A DNA stretch of 64,000 nucleotides from Paractinoplanes rishiriensis (GCF_016862375.1 NZ_BOMV01000080.1:112068-176067), one strand, 5' to 3'. Shown: positions 1-7,711, numbered from the stretch's first letter. The notes: generated by a model not told the origin, from the letters alone. Program-made: numbers and translations.

Positions 1-233
1 GCGAACCAGACCGGCGTACCGTCCTCGCGATGCCCGACCCCCTGCACCCCCGGCACGTACGGCGTCACCGGCGTGCCGAAATAGCTGGTGCCGGAGGCAC
101 ACAGCAGGTCGAGCGGGGTGATCGGCGCGGCCACCACCGCGATGGGTTCCTCACCGGCACCCGGGCCCGGCACCGGTCGCTCCTCGATCCAGGGCGGCCG
201 GCCGCAGACCCGCAGCACCGCGGCTCGGATCAT
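1..233 (-). CDS. Quinone oxidoreductase / zinc-type alcohol dehydrogenase, N-terminal part (runs off window)
   Basis: Only the first 77 codons are inside the window; the gene reads leftward from an ATG at 233 and leaves at base 1. The translation begins MIRAAVLRVCGRPPW and contains PLDLLCASGTSYFGTP and PYVPGVQGVG. This is the GroES-like N-terminal fold of medium-chain NAD(P)H:quinone oxidoreductases, where substrate entry and the V-P-G-x-[DEQ]-x-x-G turn lie. The start codon overlaps the stop of the LigA-like gene by four bases (ATGA), so the two are almost certainly co-translated in the dioxygenase operon. A reductive role on a quinone or enone intermediate is inference; the catalytic and cofactor regions are not visible. 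Confidence 0.72.
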   Translation of the reverse strand, partial: MIRAAVLRVCGRPPWIEERPVPGPGAGEEPIAVVAAPITPLDLLCASGTSYFGTPVTPYVPGVQGVGHREDGTPVWF

Positions 234-592
234 GTCGCGATGTCCGGGTAGGGCAGGTCGAAGTGGGCCAGGCGGGCGCCGTACGCCTTCTGGTATTCCA
301 GTGGCTCGGTGTTGTCCCGCTCGAACATCGCGATGAACAGGGTGAGCGTGAGGAACGGGTGCGCACCCAGCTCGAACAGCCGGATGTGGTCGTGCGCGAC
401 GAGCGCCTCGCGTTCGGCGTCCTCGAAGCGCAGCCAGGTGCTGGCCTCGCCGGTGTGGCAGTTCAGCACGGCGTTGGCCCGCTCCGCCTCCCACCACTCG
501 ACCAGCGCGCGCGGCTCCTCCCGGTAACGCTCGACGAGGTCGGGATCCCGGTCCACCGTGTACAGGAACTTGTTCAGCAGGTACTTGCTCAT
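230..592 (-). CDS. LigA-like alpha subunit of a class III extradiol ring-cleavage dioxygenase
   Basis: A 120-residue protein starting MSKYLLNKFLYTVDRDP and containing a helix-rich segment ending in FDLPYPDIAT. This matches the small LigA subunit of protocatechuate 4,5-dioxygenase/gallate-dioxygenase type enzymes, a helical lid over the LigB active site. An upstream in-frame extension is possible but low-complexity, and ATG at 592 gives the normal family length. It lies 64 bp downstream of the LigB-like gene and overlaps the oxidoreductase start by 4 bp, so the operon makes a two-subunit dioxygenase. The ring substrate cannot be told from sequence; a catecholic acid is likely from the family. 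Confidence 0.82.
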   Translation of the reverse strand: MSKYLLNKFLYTVDRDPDLVERYREEPRALVEWWEAERANAVLNCHTGEASTWLRFEDAEREALVAHDHIRLFELGAHPFLTLTLFIAMFERDNTEPLEYQKAYGARLAHFDLPYPDIAT

Positions 593-656
593 GCTGTGCC
601 CCCTTTGGCATGCGCTCCTGGCCCTACGCCTGCTTCGCTTGCTCCGGTGCAGTCGC

Positions 657-1520
657 TCATGCCGGAGCTCCGTTCGGGTACCAGGTGAAGTACGCCTCCA
701 TCGTGTGGAACAGATCGAGCGTGTCCACGTGGTCGGCCTTCGCACCGGCCCCGGCCACGCCCATCATCAGCATGAAGTCCATGAAGCCGTGGGTGGCGTT
801 GCCCGGCGAGTGCAGGCTGTCCAGGGTCACCTCGCGCAGGCAGTTGTCCAGGTCGCCGGTGGCGATCCACTCCACCGCCCGGCGATCGAACTCCGGGTCC
901 GGCCCGTGCGGCCCGAACTGGCGTGGCCCGCCCAGCTCCAGCGACAGGTGCCCGGTACCGATGATCGCCACCCGGAGATCGGACGGCCACTCCTCGACGA
1001 TCTTCCGGATGGCCGCGCCGAGCGCGACGAACCGGGACGGCTGTGGCAGCGGCGGCGCGAAGATGTTGGTGTAGATCGGCACGATCGGCAGGTCGGCCTC
1101 CGGCCGCAGCGTGATGATCGGGCAGGTCACGCTGTGGTCGATCCGCAGCTCGTTGCTGAACGCCAGGTCGAACCCGGAGTCCAGGCCGGCCCGCAGAATG
1201 TGCGCGGAGAGATCCTCCTGGCCCTTGAGCAGCATCCTCGGCAGGCCGAACTCGCGCTCCTCGTTGTACCAGTTGGCGTCGTAGAACGGCGCCTTGCCGA
1301 CCAGGAACTGCGGCATGTTGTCCAGCCACAGCTGATGGAAGTGGTCGGAGCCGACCATCACGAGCACGTCCGGGTTGGCCCTGGTCAGGGTCTCGCGGAA
1401 GGCCAGGATCTTGCGGGTCCACTCGTCCGCGAACGGCGGCCGGTCCGCGCCGGTGGCCGTGCTGGCCTTGAGGTAGAACGGATGATGGGTGGAGGCGATG
1501 ACCGCGACGATGCTGGCCAT
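657..1520 (-). CDS. LigB-like catalytic subunit of a class III extradiol dioxygenase
   Basis: 287 residues, start ATG at 1520 with GAGGAG about 9 nt upstream. Class III (LigB/MhpB-type) extradiol dioxygenases bind Fe(II) through two His and a Glu and cleave catechols next to the hydroxyls. Visible: His12-His13 in STHHPFY, His60/His62 in GSDHFHQ, and His191 in GTGHLS, the position of the catalytic base. The acidic ligand expected near residue 242 is not obvious: the aligned stretch reads NATHGFMDF, with Gly where Glu is usual. The neighbours, a LigA-like subunit, a CoA transferase and a lyase, point to aromatic acid or heterocycle catabolism. Substrate unknown. Confidence 0.82.
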   Translation of the reverse strand: MASIVAVIASTHHPFYLKASTATGADRPPFADEWTRKILAFRETLTRANPDVLVMVGSDHFHQLWLDNMPQFLVGKAPFYDANWYNEEREFGLPRMLLKGQEDLSAHILRAGLDSGFDLAFSNELRIDHSVTCPIITLRPEADLPIVPIYTNIFAPPLPQPSRFVALGAAIRKIVEEWPSDLRVAIIGTGHLSLELGGPRQFGPHGPDPEFDRRAVEWIATGDLDNCLREVTLDSLHSPGNATHGFMDFMLMMGVAGAGAKADHVDTLDLFHTMEAYFTWYPNGAPA

Positions 1521-1546
1521 GGGCGATCTCCTCAGGGTTTCGTTTG

Positions 1547-2356
1547 TCAGGGTTCGTAGACTGCGTTCCGGTCGACGGTCAGGTAGATCTGGTTCGCGAT
1601 CGGCCGGCGGCGCTCCTCCGCCAGCTGGCCGAGCAGCCCGGCGGCCCGGGCCAGCAGGGCGAAGCCGCGCAGCAGGTCGGTCGGCAGGCCCAGGTCGGCC
1701 AGCGCGGCGCCGCACACGCCGGCCCCGTTGAGCGGCAGCTTCTTGCCGAGCACCTGCGGATGCACCCGGCCGATCGCCTCGAACAGCCGCAGGTGCGGCC
1801 CGCGCAGGCCCTCCTCGTCGGCGATCCGGAACAGCACCGGGGTGCGCGGGTCCTGCTCCTTGTGCACCGGGTGGCCCAGGCCGGGCACGAAGCGGCGCTC
1901 GTCGCGGGCCCGCTGCACGGCGGCCAGCGCGATCACGTCGTAGTCCTGCTCGGTGCCGGCCGCCACCAGGGTGTCGGCCAGGAAGCGGCCGCTGTCCTCG
2001 GTCACGCCGAGGAACCGGGAGCCGCCGCCGAGCAGGCCGGCGGCGATGGCGCCCTGCACCGACTCGGGGGCGGAGAGGTAGGTGAGGCGGGCCGCGATCG
2101 CGGTCGGGGTGAAGCCGTGGTCGGCCAGCGCGACCAGCACGGCCTCGAACAACCGCACCTCACCGGCACTCGGTCGCCGGCTGGCGACCAGCCAGAACGC
2201 CAGCTCACCGAAGCCGACCTTGCCCATCAGGTCGGCGGCCAGGTCCTGCCCGAGCAGCGAGATGGTGCTCGCATCGGAGGTGCCCAGGCCGGTCGGGAAC
2301 TTCATCGGTTTTCCTCTGGGGTTTTCCGCCGCGGGTAAGTTCAGCTCCTCAGCCAT
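1547..2356 (-). CDS. Citrate-synthase-like (citryl-CoA lyase type) protein
   Basis: 269 residues from ATG 2356, preceded by GAGGAG and overlapping the CoA-transferase stop by 16 bp. A second candidate ATG at 2305 (MKFPTGLGTSD) also has a fair ribosome site (AGAGGA). The sequence has the C-terminal half-fold of citrate synthase: PGLGHPVHKEQDPR, an active-site His loop, then LPLNGAGVCGAALADLG and a final helical region. It is shorter than true citrate synthase (about 370-430 aa). Relatives are annotated citryl-CoA lyase and perform C-C cleavage of a hydroxyacyl-CoA. Next to a family III CoA transferase it may cleave a CoA-activated ring-fission product; that pairing is inference. Confidence 0.75.
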   Translation of the reverse strand: MAEELNLPAAENPRGKPMKFPTGLGTSDASTISLLGQDLAADLMGKVGFGELAFWLVASRRPSAGEVRLFEAVLVALADHGFTPTAIAARLTYLSAPESVQGAIAAGLLGGGSRFLGVTEDSGRFLADTLVAAGTEQDYDVIALAAVQRARDERRFVPGLGHPVHKEQDPRTPVLFRIADEEGLRGPHLRLFEAIGRVHPQVLGKKLPLNGAGVCGAALADLGLPTDLLRGFALLARAAGLLGQLAEERRRPIANQIYLTVDRNAVYEP

Positions 2357-3477
2357 GCGCGGATCTCCTCGCCGTGTTCGTCGAGCCCGGGCGGCGGCAG
2401 CTCGTACCGGGCCGGGGTGTCGGAGAAGGTGATCGGGTTGCGGACGCCCGGGATGCCGCCGGTGGTGACCACCGGGTCGAGGCCGAGCTCCTCGGCGAGC
2501 GCCACCCCGCCGTCGATCGTGTTGATCGGTGCGCACGGCACGCCGGCCGCCAGCAGGTCGCGGAACCACTCGTCCTTGCCCCGCTTGCTGAGCCGCTCGA
2601 CCAGGATCGGCCGCAGCTCGGCCCGGTTGGCGGTACGGTCCTGATTGCGGAGGAACCGCGGATCGTCCGGCAGTTCGGGCAGGCCGAGCACCTGGCACAG
2701 CTTGCGGAACTGCCCGTCGTTGCCGGCGATCACGATCAGTTCGCCGTCCGCGGTGGGCAGCGGCTCGTACGGGAAGAGGCTCGGGTGCGCGTTGCCCATC
2801 CGGTACGGCACCGTGCCGCCGGCCACGTAGCCGCTGGAGTGGTTGACCAGGCCGGACAGCGCCGAGCTGAGCAGGTTGACCTCGACGTGCTGACCGCGGC
2901 CGGTCTCCTGTCGCCGGTGCAGTGCGGCCAGGATGCCGATGTTGGCGTGCATGCCGGCCATCACGTCGAAGACCGAGATGCCGGCCCGGTACGGCGAGCC
3001 GTCCGGGTCGCCGGTGAGGCTCATCAACCCGGAGATCGCCTGCACCATCAGGTCGTACCCGGGAAAGTTCGCGCCCGCGCCGGTGCCGAAGCCGCTGATG
3101 CTCGCGTACACGATCTGCTCGTTGCCGGCCGCCACCGCGTCGTAGTCGAGGCCGAACCGGGCCAGGCCGCCGGGCCGGAAATTCTCGATCATGACGTCCG
3201 CGCGCCGGGCCAGTTCCCGCGCCGCGGCCACGTCGTCCGGGTCCTTGAGATCCAGCGCGATGGACCGTTTGTTGCGGTTGATGCCGAGGTAGTACGTGGA
3301 GACGCCGTCCCGCACCGGTGGCATCCAGGTGCGGGTGTCGTCCCCGCCCGGGCTCTCCACCTTGATCACCTGCGCGCCCAGATCGGCCAGCAGCATCGTC
3401 GCGTACGGTCCCGCCAGAATCCGGGAGAAATCGGCGACGAGCAACCCCGCCAGGGGACCCGCCGGTTGCTGCACCAT
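2341..3477 (-). CDS. CaiB/BaiF family (class III) CoA transferase
   Basis: 378 residues, normal for the family, starting MVQQPAGPLAGLLVADFSRI. Family III CoA transferases move CoA between carboxylates through an aspartyl-CoA thioester. The hallmark Asp is visible in PGYDLMVQAISGLMSLTG, and the N-terminal LAGPYATMLLADLGA and KVESPGGDDTR motifs are typical of formyl-CoA/succinyl-CoA transferases. It is the first gene of the leftward operon, which continues with the lyase (overlapping), LigB, LigA and an oxidoreductase. It probably activates an acid before cleavage by the downstream lyase. Donor and acceptor cannot be deduced. Confidence 0.88.
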   Translation of the reverse strand: MVQQPAGPLAGLLVADFSRILAGPYATMLLADLGAQVIKVESPGGDDTRTWMPPVRDGVSTYYLGINRNKRSIALDLKDPDDVAAARELARRADVMIENFRPGGLARFGLDYDAVAAGNEQIVYASISGFGTGAGANFPGYDLMVQAISGLMSLTGDPDGSPYRAGISVFDVMAGMHANIGILAALHRRQETGRGQHVEVNLLSSALSGLVNHSSGYVAGGTVPYRMGNAHPSLFPYEPLPTADGELIVIAGNDGQFRKLCQVLGLPELPDDPRFLRNQDRTANRAELRPILVERLSKRGKDEWFRDLLAAGVPCAPINTIDGGVALAEELGLDPVVTTGGIPGVRNPITFSDTPARYELPPPGLDEHGEEIRAWLRS

Positions 3478-3663
3478 CTGTTACCGCCCGTCCTGCGGAC
3501 ATCTGTCCGCCGGATTAGCGTCCGCTTCCACAGCGCCAATGTCAACGACCGCGCCATACTGCCGGAACACACTATTGACCCTGATAGTGACCGGGAGCAC
3601 ACTGGCGCCACTCGCCCTGCCCGCCTAGCGGACAGTGGTCCGGAAAACTCGAAAGGATGGGCG
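3478..3663. promoter_or_regulatory. Divergent control region of the catabolic genes with three palindromes
   Basis: The 186-bp gap between the CoA transferase and the amidohydrolase is the only place both operons can start. It holds GCGGACATCTGTCCGC at 3495-3510 (perfect 7-bp arms), a related imperfect copy GCGGACAGTGGTCCGG at 3628-3643 just before the amidohydrolase, and CACTAT-N8-ATAGTG at 3570-3589. IclR-family regulators bind short palindromes in divergent gaps, and an IclR gene lies at the end of the plus-strand unit. Assignment of the regulator to these sites is inference. Confidence 0.55.
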
Positions 3664-5064
3664 ATGACCGACCGGCCTGTGGTATTCCGTAACGGCCTCG
3701 TACTCACCATGGACGACTCGCACTCCGTGCTCGACGGGGCCGACGTACTGGTCGTCGGCGACCGGATCGCCGAGGTCGGCCACAACCTGACCGCGCCGGA
3801 CGGCGCACTCGAGATCGACGCCGCCGGCGGCATCGTCATGCCCGGCATGATCGACACGCACCGGCACATGTGGCAGACCGCGATGCGCGGGTACGGCGCC
3901 GACTGGACGCTGACCCAGTATTTCGTCTGGTACTACCTCGAGTCCGGCAAACTGTTCCGGCCCGAGGACATCCACGCCGGCAACCTGCTCGGCGCGCTCG
4001 AGGCGATCGACGCCGGCGTCACCACCACCGTCGACTGGTCGCACGGCCTGCAGACCGTCGACCACGCGGACGCCGCGGTCGACGCGCTCGAGGCGGTGCC
4101 CGGCCGGTTCGTCCTCGCGTACGGCAACATCCAGCAGGGTCCGTGGGAGTGGTCGGCCTCGCCCGAGTTCCGCGACTTCCACCGCCGCCGGATCGACGGC
4201 GGCAAGCTGGCCGGCTTCCAGATGGCGTTCGACATCCCGGGCGACCCGGCGTTCCCGGAGAAGGCGGCCTTCGAGGTGGCCCGCGAACTCGGCGTCGCCG
4301 TCACCACCCACGCCGGGGTCTGGGGTGCCACCAACGACAACGGCATCCGGCTCATGCACGAGCACGGCTTCATGCAGCCCGGCACGGTGTACGTGCACGC
4401 CGCCACGCTCTCCGACGACTCGTACCACCGCATCGCCGCCACCGGCGGCTCGGTGTCGGTCTCCACCGAGAGCGAGCAGAGCGCCGGCCAGGGTTACCCG
4501 CCCACCTGGCAGCTGCGCAAGCACGGCATCCCGGTCTCGCTGTCGATGGACACCAGCGTGTGGTGGAGCGGCGACCTGTTCTCGGCGATGCGCACCACGC
4601 TGAGCGCCGACCGGGTCCGCGAGCACCTCGAGGCGCACGGCAAGCAGGAGACGGTCACCCACCACCACCTGCGCGCCGAGAACGTGGTCGAGTGGGCCAC
4701 CCGGGGCGGCGCCAAGGCCCTCGGGATGGACTCGGACCTGGGCGCGCTCACCCCGGGACGCAAGGCCGACGTCGTGCTGATCAAGAACGACGCGTCGCCG
4801 GCGATGTCGCCGATCCTGCACCCGTACGGCCACGTGGCCTACCAGGCGCAGCGCGGCGACGTGCACACCGTGCTGGTCGGCGGCCGGGTGGTCAAGCAGG
4901 ACGGCAAGCTGGTCGATACCGACCTCGCGTCGGCCCGGGCCAAGGTCGGCGCCACGGTCGCGTACCTGCGCGAAACCATGGGCGAGGAAGCCTGGCGGCG
5001 TGGCATGAACCCGGAGATCCCGGAATCCCGGATCCTGCACAACCCCTACCAGTACACCAAGTAG
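3664..5064 (+). CDS. Metal-dependent amidohydrolase (AtzA/TrzN/SsnA-like)
   Basis: 466 residues, ATG at 3664 after an AAAGGA ribosome site. Amidohydrolase superfamily: the N-terminal beta-sandwich is followed by MPGMIDTHRHMW (His66, His68), His216 in VTTHAGVW, His245 in VYVHAATLS and Asp296 in SMDTSVWW, the ordered metal and catalytic residues of the cytosine deaminase/chlorohydrolase subgroup. A C-terminal GALTPGRKADVVLI strand returns to the sandwich. These enzymes hydrolyse C-N or C-Cl bonds on heterocycles or deaminate purine-like rings. The divergent extradiol operon suggests it prepares or feeds a ring compound; the substrate is unknown. Confidence 0.85.
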   Translation: MTDRPVVFRNGLVLTMDDSHSVLDGADVLVVGDRIAEVGHNLTAPDGALEIDAAGGIVMPGMIDTHRHMWQTAMRGYGADWTLTQYFVWYYLESGKLFRPEDIHAGNLLGALEAIDAGVTTTVDWSHGLQTVDHADAAVDALEAVPGRFVLAYGNIQQGPWEWSASPEFRDFHRRRIDGGKLAGFQMAFDIPGDPAFPEKAAFEVARELGVAVTTHAGVWGATNDNGIRLMHEHGFMQPGTVYVHAATLSDDSYHRIAATGGSVSVSTESEQSAGQGYPPTWQLRKHGIPVSLSMDTSVWWSGDLFSAMRTTLSADRVREHLEAHGKQETVTHHHLRAENVVEWATRGGAKALGMDSDLGALTPGRKADVVLIKNDASPAMSPILHPYGHVAYQAQRGDVHTVLVGGRVVKQDGKLVDTDLASARAKVGATVAYLRETMGEEAWRRGMNPEIPESRILHNPYQYTK

Positions 5065-5097
5065 TGGGCATGACGGCCGCAATGAAAGCATGAGGCC

Positions 5098-5901
5098 ATG
5101 ACCGACAGCGGAAGGGGCGCGGGGCCCGACTTCATCGAGGCCCTGGCCAGGGGTCTCGATGTCCTGCGCTCCTTCCGGCCGGGCACCCCGGCCATGACGC
5201 TCAGTGAGATCGCCGGACAGACCGGTCTGGCCCGGCCCACCGTCCGGCGCATCCTCATCACGCTGGAGCAGCTCGGCTACGTGCGCACGGCGGTCCGCGG
5301 CTACGCGCTCACCCCGCGGGTGCTCGAGCTCGGCATGACGTACGTGAACGCCCTGAACATGTGGGAGGTCGCCCGCCCGCACATGGAAAGGCTGGTCGGC
5401 CAGACCAACGAGTCGACCTCGATGGCGCAGCTCGACGGCAGCGACATCGTCTACGTGGCCCGGGTGGCGGTTCCCAAGATCGTGACGCTGTCCGTCTCGA
5501 TCGGCACCCGGTTCCCGGCGCCGGCCACCTCGATGGGCAAGGTGCTGCTGGCCGCCCTGCCCTCGGCGGCGCTGCCGGCGGTGCTCGACGAGCCGACCCG
5601 GTCCGGCATCAACCCGCGCTGGAAACCGTCGGTGGCCGAGCTGGAGAGCGCGCTGCGCGAGGTCCGGGCCAAGGGGTGGGCCCTGGCCGATCAGGACCTC
5701 GCGCCGGGCGTCCGGTCGATCGCCACCGGGGTCCGCGACGGCGACGGTCAGGTGGTGGCCGCGATCAACGTGACCGTGCACGCGGCCGAGACGTCGGTTG
5801 ACACGCTGCTCGAGGACCACCTGCCCAAGCTGCTGCGGACGGCGGCCGACATCAGCCACGACTGGGCACTGACCGCCACGGTCCCGGCCGTGACGGTCTA
5901 G
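5098..5901 (+). CDS. IclR family transcriptional regulator
   Basis: 267 residues beginning MTDSGRGAGPDFIEALARGLDVLRSF. The N-terminal winged helix (LSEIAGQTGLARPTVRRILITLEQLGY, residues about 38-63) is followed by the GAF-like effector domain typical of IclR/PcaR proteins, ending LPKLLRTAADISHDW. It lies 33 bp after the amidohydrolase, so it is probably co-transcribed. IclR proteins commonly control nearby aromatic-acid degradation genes and respond to a pathway metabolite. It most likely acts at the palindromes at 3495-3643. Confidence 0.9.
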   Translation: MTDSGRGAGPDFIEALARGLDVLRSFRPGTPAMTLSEIAGQTGLARPTVRRILITLEQLGYVRTAVRGYALTPRVLELGMTYVNALNMWEVARPHMERLVGQTNESTSMAQLDGSDIVYVARVAVPKIVTLSVSIGTRFPAPATSMGKVLLAALPSAALPAVLDEPTRSGINPRWKPSVAELESALREVRAKGWALADQDLAPGVRSIATGVRDGDGQVVAAINVTVHAAETSVDTLLEDHLPKLLRTAADISHDWALTATVPAVTV

Positions 5902-5914
5902 CGCCGCGTCAAGA

Positions 5915-6616
5915 TCAGCCGGTGACCGAGAACGAGTTGGTCACGAAGTCCTTGCCGCCCGAGGACGAGGTGATCTCGTACCCGAACTGCACGTTGCCGA
6001 TCGTGACGTCGCCGAACCAGCCGCGCGAACGGATCCACTGCGCCACCGCGGTCACGTCGATCGTGCCCGAGCTGGCGTTGCTGGTCCGCAGGAACGAGTA
6101 GACCTGGTTGGCGCCGTTCGAGCCGCGGTAGATGCGCCAGGTGTGGCCGCCCACGCTCGCGGTGGTCTGCAGCGTGCCCAGCGGGCCGATCGGGCCGTAG
6201 TAGTTCATCCACAGCATGATCTCGTGGGCATTGTCGGACGACCAGATGTCGTACGACGTCGTGAAGGCGACCCCGCTGGTCGGGACGGTGACGTTGAAGC
6301 TGCTCCGCACGGTGCCGAGCGCGCTGACCTTACGGCCGATGTACCGGGTCGCGTTCGGGTAGGACTTGATGCCACCGGTGTTCGGGTGGTTGGCCCAGAC
6401 TCCCCAGTTGCTGGTCGAGTTCACCCACAGCGTCTGCGGTCCGTAGCCGTTGCCCCAGATGTTGTTGTAGAGCGTGTAGCCGTTGCTGGACCAGGTGCCC
6501 CAGCGGTCGCTCGAATACCAGGCGGCGGCGCTGGCGGTGTTCGCGGTGACCAGGCCGGTGACGGCGAGCGTGGCTGCCACGACGAATGCCCCGACGGCGA
6601 GGCGGATCTTGCGCAC
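5915..6616 (-). CDS. Secreted GH12 endo-beta-1,4-glucanase
   Basis: 233 residues: signal peptide (MRKIRLAVGAFVVAATLAVT, cleavage after ...NTASA near residue 30) and a single glycoside hydrolase family 12 domain. The two catalytic glutamates are visible: nucleophile Glu132 in HEIMLWMNYYG and acid/base Glu214 in FGYEITSSSGG. GH12 enzymes are retaining, jelly-roll endoglucanases acting on cellulose, mixed-linkage glucan or xyloglucan. There is no carbohydrate-binding module, unlike many actinobacterial homologues. It has its own upstream region with a LacI-type operator-like palindrome and converges on the IclR gene. Confidence 0.93.
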   Translation of the reverse strand: MRKIRLAVGAFVVAATLAVTGLVTANTASAAAWYSSDRWGTWSSNGYTLYNNIWGNGYGPQTLWVNSTSNWGVWANHPNTGGIKSYPNATRYIGRKVSALGTVRSSFNVTVPTSGVAFTTSYDIWSSDNAHEIMLWMNYYGPIGPLGTLQTTASVGGHTWRIYRGSNGANQVYSFLRTSNASSGTIDVTAVAQWIRSRGWFGDVTIGNVQFGYEITSSSGGKDFVTNSFSVTG

Positions 6617-6703
6617 GGTACCTCCATGAATGTCCCGGCGGGGGAGTGCACCGGCTGTGGAACTTCAGGACTAGCCGCGCGGCTGGGTCGAGATTAAGCG
6701 GGT

Positions 6704-6712
6704 AAACGGTTT
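6704..6712 (-). promoter_or_regulatory. Possible LacI-family operator upstream of the GH12 gene
   Basis: AAACGGTTT (odd palindrome AAAC-G-GTTT inside GGTAAACGGTTTCC) lies about 90 bp before the GH12 start. Central-CG A/T-flanked palindromes are typical of LacI-family sugar regulators, and glucanase genes in actinobacteria are often controlled by them. No regulator gene is adjacent, so this is a weak call. Confidence 0.3.
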
Positions 6713-6785
6713 CCAGCAAGTGATAGGTATCAATTTCTGCCCGTTACGACGTGCAGCCGGTTCCCGCCCGTGCCACGCTGACCTC

Positions 6786-7100
6786 ATGAAACAAGTGGTC
6801 GATCTCTTCACCCCGGAGCCGTTGCGCTGGGGCCTGCGCGGCGACCCGTGGGTGTGGCAGGCCATGCGCGATCACCTCACCGGCATCAGCCTGCCGCCCA
6901 GCCTGGCCGAGATGGAAAAGATCCTGTACGCGGCGTTCAACCGGCTGGTCGGCGTCGACCTGGCCACCGCGCTGGAGCCGTCGGTCTGGCGCGAGCGGTT
7001 CGCCCACGGTGACGGCCCGTCCCAGGGCAGCGTCCACCTGGACACCTGGCGCGCCGAGCTGATCCCGCTGCTGATGGACCGCGCCCGCGCCAAGCTGTGA
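6786..7100 (+). CDS. Small conserved-looking protein of unknown function
   Basis: 104 residues starting MKQVVDLFTPEPLRWG; chosen because an upstream extension of the frame would begin inside the GH12 regulatory gap. Rich in Trp (six residues) and Leu/Arg, predicted mostly helical, no signal peptide, no membrane segment, no Cys. Motifs such as GLRGDPWVWQAMRDHL and IPLLMDRARAKL have no function I recognise. It converges tail-to-tail with the MarR gene, 6 bp between stops. Codon use looks like a real gene. Confidence 0.65.
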   Translation: MKQVVDLFTPEPLRWGLRGDPWVWQAMRDHLTGISLPPSLAEMEKILYAAFNRLVGVDLATALEPSVWRERFAHGDGPSQGSVHLDTWRAELIPLLMDRARAKL

Positions 7101-7106
7101 AAGGTT

Positions 7107-7622
7107 TCAGCAGGCTTCGCCCGGGGGGAGGTCCAGCAGGCCCACCTTGTCCGGGGCCGCGGCACCGACGATCTGCCGGGCGATCCGCTGCAACTGCTCC
7201 ACCTGCTCGGCACTGAGCACGTCGAAGACCAGCCGGCGCGCCTCGCGCACGTGCTCAGGCGCCGCCGCGGCCAGCACCGCCATGCCCTCCTCGGTGAGCA
7301 CCGCCTCGGTGCACCGGAACTCCCCGGTCTGCACCCGCCGGGTCACCCAGCCCTGCCGTTCCAGCCGGCTGACCGCGTGCGACAGCCGGGACAGCGAGCC
7401 ACCCGCCACCATCGCGAGGCTGGTCATCTGCACGGCGCGGTTGTCCGGCCGGGACAGCGCCACCAGGATCGAATACTCGAAGAAGTTGAGCCCGGAATCC
7501 CGCTTGAGCTGCGCGTCGATGGCCGGCGGCAGGGTCATGAGCATGGCGGTCAGCGCCATCCACGACGCCATCTCCGCACCGGACAGCCACGGTACCCCGG
7601 CGTCGGCCGTGTCATTGCTCAC
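7107..7622 (-). CDS. MarR family transcriptional regulator
   Basis: 171 residues from a GTG at 7622. An in-frame ATG at 7694 would place the N terminus across the operator, so GTG is preferred. The winged-helix core is clear: LNFFEYSILVALSRPDNRAV, then the recognition region GGSLSRLSHAVSRLERQGWV and the beta-wing CTEAVLTEEGMAVLAAAAPEHV. A C-terminal dimerisation helix follows (LSAEQVEQLQRIARQIVG). It is divergent from the AzoR-type flavoenzyme gene across a 20-bp inverted repeat, the usual arrangement for a MarR repressor that controls itself and a detoxification enzyme. Inducer not known. Confidence 0.92.
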   Translation of the reverse strand: MSNDTADAGVPWLSGAEMASWMALTAMLMTLPPAIDAQLKRDSGLNFFEYSILVALSRPDNRAVQMTSLAMVAGGSLSRLSHAVSRLERQGWVTRRVQTGEFRCTEAVLTEEGMAVLAAAAPEHVREARRLVFDVLSAEQVEQLQRIARQIVGAAAPDKVGLLDLPPGEAC

Positions 7623-7645
7623 CCGGCAACAATATCCGGAGCAGG

Positions 7646-7698
7646 CGACTTGAATGTTCAACTCGCAGCTGTCAGCATCGAGTTGAACATTCAAGTCG
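7646..7698. promoter_or_regulatory. Duplicated MarR operator as a perfect 20-bp inverted repeat
   Basis: The arm at 7646-7665 and the arm at 7679-7698 are exact reverse complements separated by 13 bp. Each arm itself contains a MarR-type site, TTGAATGTTCAA (7650-7661) and TTGAACATTCAA (7683-7694), that is TTGAA-N2-TTCAA with 5-bp half sites. Site centres are 33 bp apart, about three helical turns. The repeat fills the gap between the divergent marR-like and flavoenzyme genes, so one regulator dimer per site could shut both promoters. Confidence 0.85.
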
Positions 7699-7711
7699 AA
7701 AGGATCCCGCC

